Shown here: piece after piece, positions 29,286-35,087 of the stretch
Position numbering within the stretch: the stretch's first letter is position 1
How the letters are laid out: each line of letters begins with the position of its first letter
Assembly (NCBI RefSeq): GCF_024580145.1
Contig: NZ_JANINI010000014.1
Span: forward strand, 90,085-125,171
DNA: 35,087 bases
Reading direction: 5' to 3'
Origin: Methyloversatilis sp. XJ19-49
GTDB lineage: Bacteria; Pseudomonadota; Gammaproteobacteria; Burkholderiales; Rhodocyclaceae
Made by a program: the position numbers and the translations under genes
The notes under the pieces: generated by a model
What the model saw: only the letters and a program-made list of their open reading frames with translations
Told to the model about the DNA's origin: nothing
Databases searched by the model: none

Positions 29286-29684
29286 ATGGCTTTCAACGTT
29301 GATTATTACTACGGCACGGGACGGCGCAAGACTGCGGTCGCCCGGGTGTTCCTCCGTCCGGGCAAGGGCGCTTTCGTCGTAAATGACAAGCCGGTCGACG
29401 AGTTCTTTTCGCGCGAAACCGGCCGAATGGTCGTCCGACAGCCGCTTGAGCTGACCGAGCATGTGAGCACGTTTGACATCATGGTGAACGTTATCGGCGG
29501 TGGAGAATCCGGCCAGGCTGGCGCGGTTCGCCACGGCATCACCCGCGCGCTCATCGACTATGATGCGACGCTCAAGCCCGCACTCAGCAAGGCGGGGTTT
29601 GTCACGCGGGATGCACGTGAAGTGGAGCGCAAGAAGGTTGGTTTCCACAAGGCGCGTCGTCGCAAGCAATTTTCGAAGCGCTGA
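29286..29684 (+). CDS. rpsI: 30S ribosomal protein S9
   Basis: A 132-residue small-subunit protein whose C-terminal tail reaches the P-site t[19 protein letters not shown] at the start, [19 protein letters not shown] in the middle and the basic end [11 protein letters not shown] are diagnostic; the final Lys-Arg is the tRNA-contacting end. It is second in the rplM-rpsI operon and is followed by a terminator. Confidence 0.98.
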   Translation: MAFNVDYYYGTGRRKTAVARVFLRPGKGAFVVNDKPVDEFFSRETGRMVVRQPLELTEHVSTFDIMVNVIGGGESGQAGAVRHGITRALIDYDATLKPALSKAGFVTRDAREVERKKVGFHKARRRKQFSKR

Positions 29685-29707
29685 TCCGTCAGTCGCCTCA
29701 TCCGGAG

Positions 29708-29733
29708 AAGGCCGCCTCGACAGCGGCCTTTTT
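29708..29733 (+). terminator. Rho-independent terminator of rplM-rpsI
   Basis: AAGGCCGC (29708-29715), loop CTCGACA, GCGGCCTT (29723-29730) followed by TTT. An 8-bp perfect stem, 23 bases past the rpsI stop. Confidence 0.85.
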
Positions 29734-29807
29734 CGTTTCTGGCATCATGCGACGTATGCGGAGCTACGAGATCGCTCCACGCCGCATCCATTCAAAGGGG
29801 AATCGAG

Positions 29808-30839
29808 GTGGCAATACGGGTTGGTATCGTCGGTGGAACGGGTTACACGGGTGTCGAATTGCTGCGCCTGCTGGCGCGACATCCAGAAGTTGAACTGAAG
29901 GCGATAACCTCGCGCGGCGATGCGGGCAAACTCGTTTCCGAGATGTTTCCAAGCCTGCGGGGGCATGTCGATCTGCGTTTTGCCGACCCAGTCGAGGCGG
30001 GGCTCGAAGACTGCCATGTGGTGTTCTTCGCCACACCGAACGGCATTGCCATGCAGCAGGTGCCGGCACTGCTGGCGGCAGGGGTGAAGGTAATCGACCT
30101 CGCTGCGGACTTCCGGCTCAAGGACGAGGCCGTCTGGGAAAAATGGTACGGCATGCCGCATGCCTGCCCAGACATCCTTGCTGAAGCAGTCTATGGCCTG
30201 CCCGAGGTCAACAGGGCGCAGATCCGTTCCGCACGTATCGTCGCAAATCCTGGTTGCTATCCGACAGCCGTGCAGCTCGGATTTATTCCACTGATCGAAG
30301 CAGGTGTGATCGATTCCGAGGGCCTCATCGCCGACGCCAAGTCCGGCGTGTCCGGTGCGGGGCGCAAGGCGGAAGTGCACACGCTTTTTGCTGAATCATC
30401 GGATAATTTTAAGGCGTACGGGGTCCCGGGACACCGCCACCTCCCTGAAATCCGGCAGGGCCTGTCGAACGTGGCCGGCAGAGAAATCGGCCTGACCTTC
30501 GTGCCGCATCTGACGCCTCTGATTCGCGGCATTCACGCCACCCTGTATGGCCGCCTGACGAAGGGCTGTGACCTGCAGGCGCTGTTTGAGGAGCGCTACG
30601 CTTACGAGCGCTTCGTCGACGTCCTGCCGGCGGGCAGTCATCCCGAGACGCGTTCGGTTCGCGCGTCCAACACTTGCCGCATCGCGGTACATCGCCCGCA
30701 AGGGGGCGATACGGTTGTTGTGCTCAGCGTTATCGACAATCTGGTAAAGGGGGCTGCGGGGCAGGCGGTGCAGAACATGAATCTGATGTTCGGGTTTGAT
30801 GAGTCGTGTGGACTAGAGCTCGTACCGGTCTTGCCGTAA
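29808..30839 (+). CDS. argC: N-acetyl-gamma-glutamyl-phosphate reductase
   Basis: A 343-residue NADPH-dependent reductase for the third step of arginine synthesis. Rossmann motif [17 protein letters not shown] (7-23) and catalytic C150 in [13 protein letters not shown] are clear, as are [10 protein letters not shown] and the GHRHLPEI segment. The start is GTG (29808-29810) with AAGGGGA about 9 bases upstream. Two downstream genes and erpA follow in the same direction with short gaps. Confidence 0.96.
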   Translation: MAIRVGIVGGTGYTGVELLRLLARHPEVELKAITSRGDAGKLVSEMFPSLRGHVDLRFADPVEAGLEDCHVVFFATPNGIAMQQVPALLAAGVKVIDLAADFRLKDEAVWEKWYGMPHACPDILAEAVYGLPEVNRAQIRSARIVANPGCYPTAVQLGFIPLIEAGVIDSEGLIADAKSGVSGAGRKAEVHTLFAESSDNFKAYGVPGHRHLPEIRQGLSNVAGREIGLTFVPHLTPLIRGIHATLYGRLTKGCDLQALFEERYAYERFVDVLPAGSHPETRSVRASNTCRIAVHRPQGGDTVVVLSVIDNLVKGAAGQAVQNMNLMFGFDESCGLELVPVLP

Positions 30840-31567
30840 AGGCGCGTCGCTGGCGCTCGCGCCACGGCATCGCAGCCCGGCAGGTTGCGGTGCGTTCCCA
30901 CGCGCCCTGGTATCTCAAGGTGCTTGCGGTCACGGGTGTAGTGGCGATTGCGCTTGTGCTAGCGCAAGTAATTTTTGACGCTGGACGCGGCTGGGTGGGT
31001 CTGGACGTTTCGGGTATGCAGTCGGAGGCACGATCGCTCCGCGCACGCGTATCGATGCTGGAACGCGAACTGGCTGGTATTCGTCAGCAGGCCGATGCAG
31101 CGCATAGCACGTTGCAGATCGAGCGAAGCGCTCAGGAGCAGCTGACGTCCCGCATCCGCTCGCTGGAGAGCGAGAATAGCCGCCTGCGCGAAGATATGCT
31201 CGTATTCGAAAGTCTGGCCGGTTCATCCGGCGTCGAGCAGGGTTTCAAGATCAACCGACTGGTGCTCGAATCCGATGGGGAAGCGGGGCGCTACCGTTAT
31301 CGCATGCTGATCATCCGCCAGGGTGGCAAGCCCGACCAGGACGCACTTGGGGCCTACGAGATCGTTGCGACAATTGACCAACAGGGTCACGATGCTAACA
31401 TCACATTTCCGCCCAAATCCGGCGACGCATCGCATCGCGTTGCCTTCAGGCACTTCCAGCGTGTCGATGGGGTGATTACCCTGCCTGATGGCGCGCGACT
31501 GAAGTCGATTGAAGCCCGCTTTGTTCAGGACGGACAGATCAGGGCGCGCGCGACGGCCGCGGTTTGA
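30806..31567 (+). CDS. DUF6776-type membrane-anchored coiled-coil protein
   Basis: A 253-residue protein conserved next to argC and erpA in betaproteobacteria; I match it to DUF6776 by overall pattern, function unknown. It has a basic N-terminus ([15 protein letters not shown]), one transmembrane helix (about residues 37-56), a long coiled coil (about 70-130, rich in heptad Leu/Glu/Arg) and a C-terminal beta-rich domain. The GTG start at 30806 overlaps argC by 34 bases; a later GTG at 30887 would cut into the conserved N-terminal segment, so it is less likely. Its neighbour bactofilin suggests, without proving, an envelope-scaffold link. Confidence 0.75.
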   Translation: MWTRARTGLAVKARRWRSRHGIAARQVAVRSHAPWYLKVLAVTGVVAIALVLAQVIFDAGRGWVGLDVSGMQSEARSLRARVSMLERELAGIRQQADAAHSTLQIERSAQEQLTSRIRSLESENSRLREDMLVFESLAGSSGVEQGFKINRLVLESDGEAGRYRYRMLIIRQGGKPDQDALGAYEIVATIDQQGHDANITFPPKSGDASHRVAFRHFQRVDGVITLPDGARLKSIEARFVQDGQIRARATAAV

Positions 31568-31590
31568 ATCTGCAACCCACGGAGGACGGC

Positions 31591-31992
31591 ATGTTCGGAA
31601 AGAAATCGAAGAAACCCAGCAACCGCATCGACAGCCTGATCGGCGCGGGCACCAGAGTGGTTGGTGACGTTCATTTCCGGGGCGGCCTGCGCATTGATGG
31701 TGAAGTGGCGGGCAATGTGCGAGCTGACGGGGATGAATCCAGCACACTGGTGCTGAGCGAGCACGCGCGGATCGAAGGCGCTGTATCCGTGACCCACGCC
31801 ATGGTGAATGGTGTTGTCAACGGGCCCATCGTATCGTCCGAGTTTCTCGAGCTGCAGCCGCAGGCACGAATTTCCGGCGATGTTGTCTATAACAGGCTGG
31901 AAGTGCATCTTGGTGCTATCGTCAAGGGGCAGCTTGAACATCAGAATGCAGCGCCGCGTGCGATAGAGCTGAAATTGGCCAGTGGAAGTTGA
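31591..31992 (+). CDS. Bactofilin (polymer-forming cytoskeletal protein)
   Basis: A 133-residue bactofilin. These proteins polymerise without nucleotide through a right-handed beta-helix; here the repeated strands run over about residues 20-115 (IDGEVAGNVRADG, LVLSEHARIEGAVSV, LELQPQARISGDVV, LEVHLGAIVKGQL). A short basic N-terminus (MFGKKSKKPSNRI) may bind membrane. The frame opens at 31564, but the ATG at 31591 has GGAGG 5 bases upstream. It lies between the coiled-coil membrane protein and erpA, a common betaproteobacterial order. Confidence 0.92.
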   Translation: MFGKKSKKPSNRIDSLIGAGTRVVGDVHFRGGLRIDGEVAGNVRADGDESSTLVLSEHARIEGAVSVTHAMVNGVVNGPIVSSEFLELQPQARISGDVVYNRLEVHLGAIVKGQLEHQNAAPRAIELKLASGS

Positions 31993-32039
31993 GTTGAACG
32001 AACCTGCCTTGTAGTGCAGAAACCTTGGAGTGACGAAAC

Positions 32040-32390
32040 ATGAATGCAATGACCGAAATGCCGATGCCGCTGCTTTTTTCCGACAGCGCGGCAAACAAAG
32101 TCCAGGAGCTGATCCTCGAGGAGGGCAACCCTGACCTGAAACTGCGCGTTTTCGTGTCGGGAGGTGGATGCTCCGGTTTCCAGTACGGCTTCACGTTCGA
32201 CGAAGTGACCAACGAAGACGACACTGCACTTGAGAAGAACGGTGTGACGCTGTTGATCGATCCGATGAGCTACCAGTACCTGGTTGGCGCAGAGATTGAT
32301 TACAGTGAAGGTCTCGAGGGTGCTCAGTTCGTGATCAAGAATCCGAACGCGACATCGACCTGCGGTTGCGGCTCGTCCTTCTCGGTCTGA
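32040..32390 (+). CDS. erpA: Iron-sulfur cluster insertion protein ErpA
   Basis: A 116-residue A-type iron-sulfur carrier. The three cluster cysteines are C44 ([10 protein letters not shown]), C108 and C110 (STCGCGSSF) in the standard pattern. ErpA hands clusters to respiratory and isoprenoid enzymes. GGAG lies 9 bases before the ATG. Its 3' end meets the opposing anmK with 16 bases between stops. Confidence 0.96.
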   Translation: MNAMTEMPMPLLFSDSAANKVQELILEEGNPDLKLRVFVSGGGCSGFQYGFTFDEVTNEDDTALEKNGVTLLIDPMSYQYLVGAEIDYSEGLEGAQFVIKNPNATSTCGCGSSFSV

Positions 32391-32406
32391 TTTTGCAAGC
32401 TGGTTT

Positions 32407-33507
32407 CTAGGCCGGCCATACGGCGCCCAGTATCCGGGGGCCGCGGGCACCGGTGACGTTCGGTACGTTGCCAGGCTCGCCGCGCAAGGTGCGCCGCGCA
32501 AGCCAAGCGAACGCGAGCGATTCAACGCTGCCCGGCGCGACACCCCAGTGGGCGGTGCTGATGACTTGAGCTCTTGTATGGGCCTGCAGTCGGTTCACAA
32601 GATGCGTGTTCAAGGCGCCACCGCCGCACACGGCGATCTCATCGGCGCTGAAACCGGCGGACGCCAGCGCCTGGCACACCGACATTGCGGTCAATTCCGC
32701 CAGGGTGGTCTGCACGTCCTCGGCGCGCTCGCTTCCCGTCATCAGCGAATCCAGCCAATCGAGATTGAACTGCTCGCGCCCACAGCTCTTTGGTGGCTGG
32801 CGTGCGAAGAACGGATGCGACAGCAACCCATCGAGCAGCTTCCGATCCACCTTCCCGGTTGCTGCCCACTCGCCATCAGCATCGTAGGGTAGCTCCCGCG
32901 CGCGCGCGATCCAACCGTCCATCAGCACGTTGCCGGGGCCGCAATCAAATCCACGCACCGGCTCGCCCGGCGCCAGCAGCGTCACGTTCGCCATGCCGCC
33001 GATGTTCAGTACCACGCGCGACCGCGTTGCATCGGAGAAAACATGAGCGTGGAACGCTGGCACGAGCGGTGCGCCTTGTCCGCCGGCCGCTAGATCGCGC
33101 GTACGGAAATCGGCGACCACGGCAATCCCTGTAAGTTCGGCCAGCAGTGAAGGTGCGTTGATCTGCAAGGTGTAGCCGTCGTCCGGCATATGCCGGACGG
33201 TCTGGCCGTGGCAGCCGATGGCGCTGACGTCTGCGGCACACAGTCCGGCCGCGGCGAGCAGTCCGGAAACCAGTTCGGCACTGGTATGGGCCAGTGCAAT
33301 GGCTGCGCGTTGCGACCGATGTATTTCGTCCGGCCCGCTCGCGCACAGTGCGGTCAGTTCATCGCGCAGCGTGCTCGCGTAGGGCTGGTGTGCATGCGCG
33401 AGCTGCGCAGGCCGTTCAGCCGAAAAATCGACCAGTACCGCATCAATTCCGTCGAGGCTGGTGCCCGACATGATTCCGACGAACAGCTCCCTCATGAGCC
33501 TTGCCAT
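32407..33507 (-). CDS. anmK: Anhydro-N-acetylmuramic acid kinase
   Basis: A 366-residue sugar kinase that converts 1,6-anhydroMurNAc, released by lytic transglycosylases, to MurNAc 6-phosphate in peptidoglycan recycling. Phosphate and sugar motifs are present: [56 protein letters not shown] and CGGGALN. The frame opens at 33573; ATG at 33507 (AGGA upstream) or 33495 are the likely starts. It is divergent from tyrS across 96 bases. Confidence 0.95.
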   Translation of the reverse strand: MARLMRELFVGIMSGTSLDGIDAVLVDFSAERPAQLAHAHQPYASTLRDELTALCASGPDEIHRSQRAAIALAHTSAELVSGLLAAAGLCAADVSAIGCHGQTVRHMPDDGYTLQINAPSLLAELTGIAVVADFRTRDLAAGGQGAPLVPAFHAHVFSDATRSRVVLNIGGMANVTLLAPGEPVRGFDCGPGNVLMDGWIARARELPYDADGEWAATGKVDRKLLDGLLSHPFFARQPPKSCGREQFNLDWLDSLMTGSERAEDVQTTLAELTAMSVCQALASAGFSADEIAVCGGGALNTHLVNRLQAHTRAQVISTAHWGVAPGSVESLAFAWLARRTLRGEPGNVPNVTGARGPRILGAVWPA

Positions 33508-33549
33508 CGGCGCGGTCCTGCGCTTGCTATACCATCGCGCGATTTGCAT

Positions 33550-33578
33550 GCCGGTTGGCCTGATCTGGGCCAACCGGC
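33550..33578 (+). promoter_or_regulatory. tyrS leader hairpin
   Basis: GCCGGTTGGCC (33550-33560), loop TGATCTG, GGCCAACCGGC (33568-33578): an 11-bp perfect stem between the anmK start and tyrS, 14 bases before the tyrS ribosome binding site (GGAG, 33593-33596). Only GTTTCTGG follows, so it is a weak terminator at best. TGCTAT at 33526-33531 may be the tyrS -10. A T-box is not apparent. Confidence 0.55.
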
Positions 33579-33603
33579 GTTTCTGGATACCCGGAGTACA
33601 GTC

Positions 33604-34809
33604 ATGTCAGATGTCGAACAAGCGTTGCACTGGATAAAGCGTGGCGTGGAAGAGTTGTTGCCCGAGGCTGATCTGGTAGAGAAGTTGAAGTCCGGGCGCC
33701 CGCTGAGGGTGAAGGCCGGCTTCGATCCTACAGCACCGGACCTGCATCTTGGGCACACCGTATTGCTGAACAAGCTGAAGCATTTTCAGGACCTTGGTCA
33801 TCACATCCTGTTTCTGATCGGTGACTTCACCGGCTCGATCGGTGACCCGACTGGCAAGAATGCGACCCGGCCCCCGCTCAGCCGCGAACAGGTGCTTGCC
33901 AATGCGCGCACCTATCAGGATCAGGTCGGCAAGATTCTTGACCCTGAGCGCATGGAGGTCGTGTTCAATTCGACCTGGATGAACGACCTCGGCGCCGAGG
34001 GCATGATCCGCCTCGCTTCGCGCCATACGGTGGCCAGAATGCTCGAGCGCGACGATTTTGCGAAACGCTATGCCGGCAATCAGCCGATTGCCATCCACGA
34101 ATTCCTTTATCCCCTTTGCCAAGGCTATGACTCGGTCGCATTGAAGGCCGATGTGGAACTCGGCGGGACCGATCAGAAGTTCAACCTGCTGATGGGGCGC
34201 GAGCTCCAGAAACAATACGGACAGCCGCAGCAGGTTGTACTCATGATGCCGCTGCTTGAAGGGCTGGATGGCGTCAACAAGATGTCCAAGTCCCTTGGCA
34301 ACTACATCGGCGTATCAGAGCCCCCAAACGAGATCTTCGGCAAAGTGATGTCGGTGTCCGATACGCTGATGTGGCGCTACTTCGAGCTGTTGTCGTTCCG
34401 CAGCAGTGCCGAGATCGAAGCGCTGCAGACAGAGACTCGGGCAGGCCGCAATCCGCGCGATGCGAAAGTGATGCTGGCCCAGGAGATCGTTGCGCGCTTC
34501 CACGGCGCGCCTGCGGCTGATGCAGCGCTCCAGGACTTTGAAACCCGGTTCCGGCAAGGCGGTGTACCGGATGATTTGCCGGAAGTGATGCTTCAGGCGC
34601 CGCCATCCGGTTTGCCGATCGCCCAGGCGCTGAAGTCTGCTGGGCTCACGGGAACGACTTCGGAGGCGCTGCGCATGATCGAGCAAGGCGGTGTACGCCT
34701 CGACGGCGAGAAGGTATCTGATCGCGGCCTGTTGCTTGCGGCGGGTGCAAACGTGGTGGCGCAGGTCGGCAAGCGAAAATTCTGCAGGATCATCGTCGGT
34801 CAGTGTTGA
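33604..34809 (+). CDS. tyrS: Tyrosyl-tRNA synthetase
   Basis: A 401-residue class Ic synthetase of the shorter-core TyrZ-like kind. HIGH motif is HLGH (48-51) in [18 protein letters not shown] is exact at 226-230. The C-terminal S4-like RNA-binding domain (about 335-400, [14 protein letters not shown]) is present. The frame opens at 33190 against anmK, but the ATG at 33604 is the family start. An rrn operon follows in the same direction. Confidence 0.97.
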   Translation: MSDVEQALHWIKRGVEELLPEADLVEKLKSGRPLRVKAGFDPTAPDLHLGHTVLLNKLKHFQDLGHHILFLIGDFTGSIGDPTGKNATRPPLSREQVLANARTYQDQVGKILDPERMEVVFNSTWMNDLGAEGMIRLASRHTVARMLERDDFAKRYAGNQPIAIHEFLYPLCQGYDSVALKADVELGGTDQKFNLLMGRELQKQYGQPQQVVLMMPLLEGLDGVNKMSKSLGNYIGVSEPPNEIFGKVMSVSDTLMWRYFELLSFRSSAEIEALQTETRAGRNPRDAKVMLAQEIVARFHGAPAADAALQDFETRFRQGGVPDDLPEVMLQAPPSGLPIAQALKSAGLTGTTSEALRMIEQGGVRLDGEKVSDRGLLLAAGANVVAQVGKRKFCRIIVGQC

Positions 34810-34816
34810 GCCGGTA

Positions 34817-34843
34817 GTTCGCTGATCGAACGGGAAATTTTTA
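34817..34843 (+). terminator. Weak terminator-like hairpin after tyrS
   Basis: GTTCG, loop CTGAT, CGAAC (34817-34831), then GGGAAA and a TTTTTA run. The stem is short and the T run is displaced by 6 bases, so efficiency would be low. Confidence 0.35.
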
Positions 34844-34882
34844 TACGTCTGTCGTGTGGCATCGGGGCAGCATGGGTGCGGA

Positions 34883-34950
34883 GCAAAAAATATTCAGGAT
34901 TCTTTCGAAAAGCTATTGACGGCCTTTCGATTATCCGTAGAATGCGCACC
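34883..34950 (+). promoter_or_regulatory. rrn operon promoter with UP element
   Basis: TTGACG (34916-34921), 16 bases, TAGAAT (34938-34943). An A/T-rich block from 34883 to 34915, including AAAAAATATT and TTTCGAAAA, has the position of an UP element. The discriminator after -10 is GC-rich (GCGCACC), the feature that makes rRNA promoters sensitive to ppGpp and start-nucleotide levels. Predicted start near 34950. Confidence 0.85.
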
Positions 34951-34953
34951 TCT

Positions 34954-34982
34954 CGTTGCTCAGCAGCGAAGCTCTTTAAAAA
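34954..34982 (+). promoter_or_regulatory. rrn leader antitermination site (boxB-like and boxA)
   Basis: GCTCTTTAAAA (34971-34981) is a near-consensus boxA, the NusB/S10 loading site for rRNA antitermination. Just before it a small stem (TTGCT, CAGC, AGCGA) resembles boxB. Confidence 0.8.
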
Positions 34983-35078
34983 CACAAACAGCCGATAGGT
35001 GTGGGCACGGCATGGTTGTAACGGCGTGTAGATGTCGTTTCGGGGGAACCTGGGGTGATGGAAGCGCGCATGACAACT

Positions 35079-35087
35079 AAATTGAAG
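35079..35087 (+). rRNA. 16S ribosomal RNA, first bases only
   Basis: The window ends with AAATTGAAG, the usual 5' end of 16S rRNA immediately before AGTTTGATC. Together with the rrn promoter and boxA upstream this marks the start of an rRNA operon that continues past the window. Confidence 0.8.

Noticed and set aside
34856-35080. 74-residue open frame across the rrn promoter
   Set aside because: It runs through the UP element, promoter and boxA of an rRNA operon, which are not coding.

Overview
The window is about 35 kb of a GC-rich chromosome, most likely from a betaproteobacterium of the Rhodocyclales type. A Methyloversatilis-like organism is my best guess, but the genus is an inference. 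The supporting evidence is the gene content and order (rplM-rpsI-argC-erpA-anmK-tyrS running into an rrn operon; yfjD-ypjD beside ffh; pilB-pilC-pilD), a PEP-CTERM protein, Coq7-type ubiquinone synthesis, cytochrome c4 and MsrPQ. It is almost entirely conserved core genome. I see no insertion sequence, prophage, CRISPR array or tRNA gene.

Layout. 1-3780: the 3' part of a large secreted ExeM/NucH-type nuclease with an RTX tail, then a PEP-CTERM protein. 3790-7773: periplasmic methionine sulfoxide reductase msrPQ (minus), a ferritin-like DUF455 protein (plus), cytochrome c4 (minus) and engB (plus). 7774-8060: a gap holding a candidate minus-strand small RNA. 8061-11158: hemB (plus), then a HAD nucleotidase, argB and hsp20 (minus). 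11230-15319: a minus-strand cluster fmdB-DUF502-aspS-secreted RNase-barstar-nudB with overlapping or closely spaced ends. 15441-19321: pilD, pilC, pilB (minus). 19423-23555: yfjD and ypjD (minus), divergent from ffh and a response regulator whose phospho-acceptor aspartate is missing. 23562-25900: a lytic transglycosylase and proS (minus). 26045-27908: rppH, a CNP1-like protein and coq7 (plus), then yhfA (minus). 28344-28843: a 500-base gap containing a second candidate small RNA and the rplM promoter. 28844-34809: rplM, rpsI, argC, a DUF6776 protein, a bactofilin, erpA, anmK (minus) and tyrS. 34810-35087: an rrn promoter with UP element, boxA and the first nine bases of 16S rRNA.

The most interesting signals are two candidate intergenic small RNAs, one on each strand about 21 kb apart. 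Each ends in a strong Rho-independent terminator. Each also carries a hairpin whose loop repeats, base for base, eight nucleotides of the 3' end of 16S rRNA (UCACCUCC in one, CCUCCUUU in the other). They look like C-rich-loop RNAs built to cover Shine-Dalgarno sequences. The plus-strand one also has a readable sigma-70 promoter. Other points worth a second look are a secreted RNase/barstar pair in the aspS operon, a bidirectional terminator buried inside the end of a coding sequence, a degenerate receiver protein downstream of ffh, and several unexplained leader hairpins (rppH, CNP1, tyrS, rplM).

All gene calls rest on reading translated sequence and motifs by eye. No database search or folding program was run.
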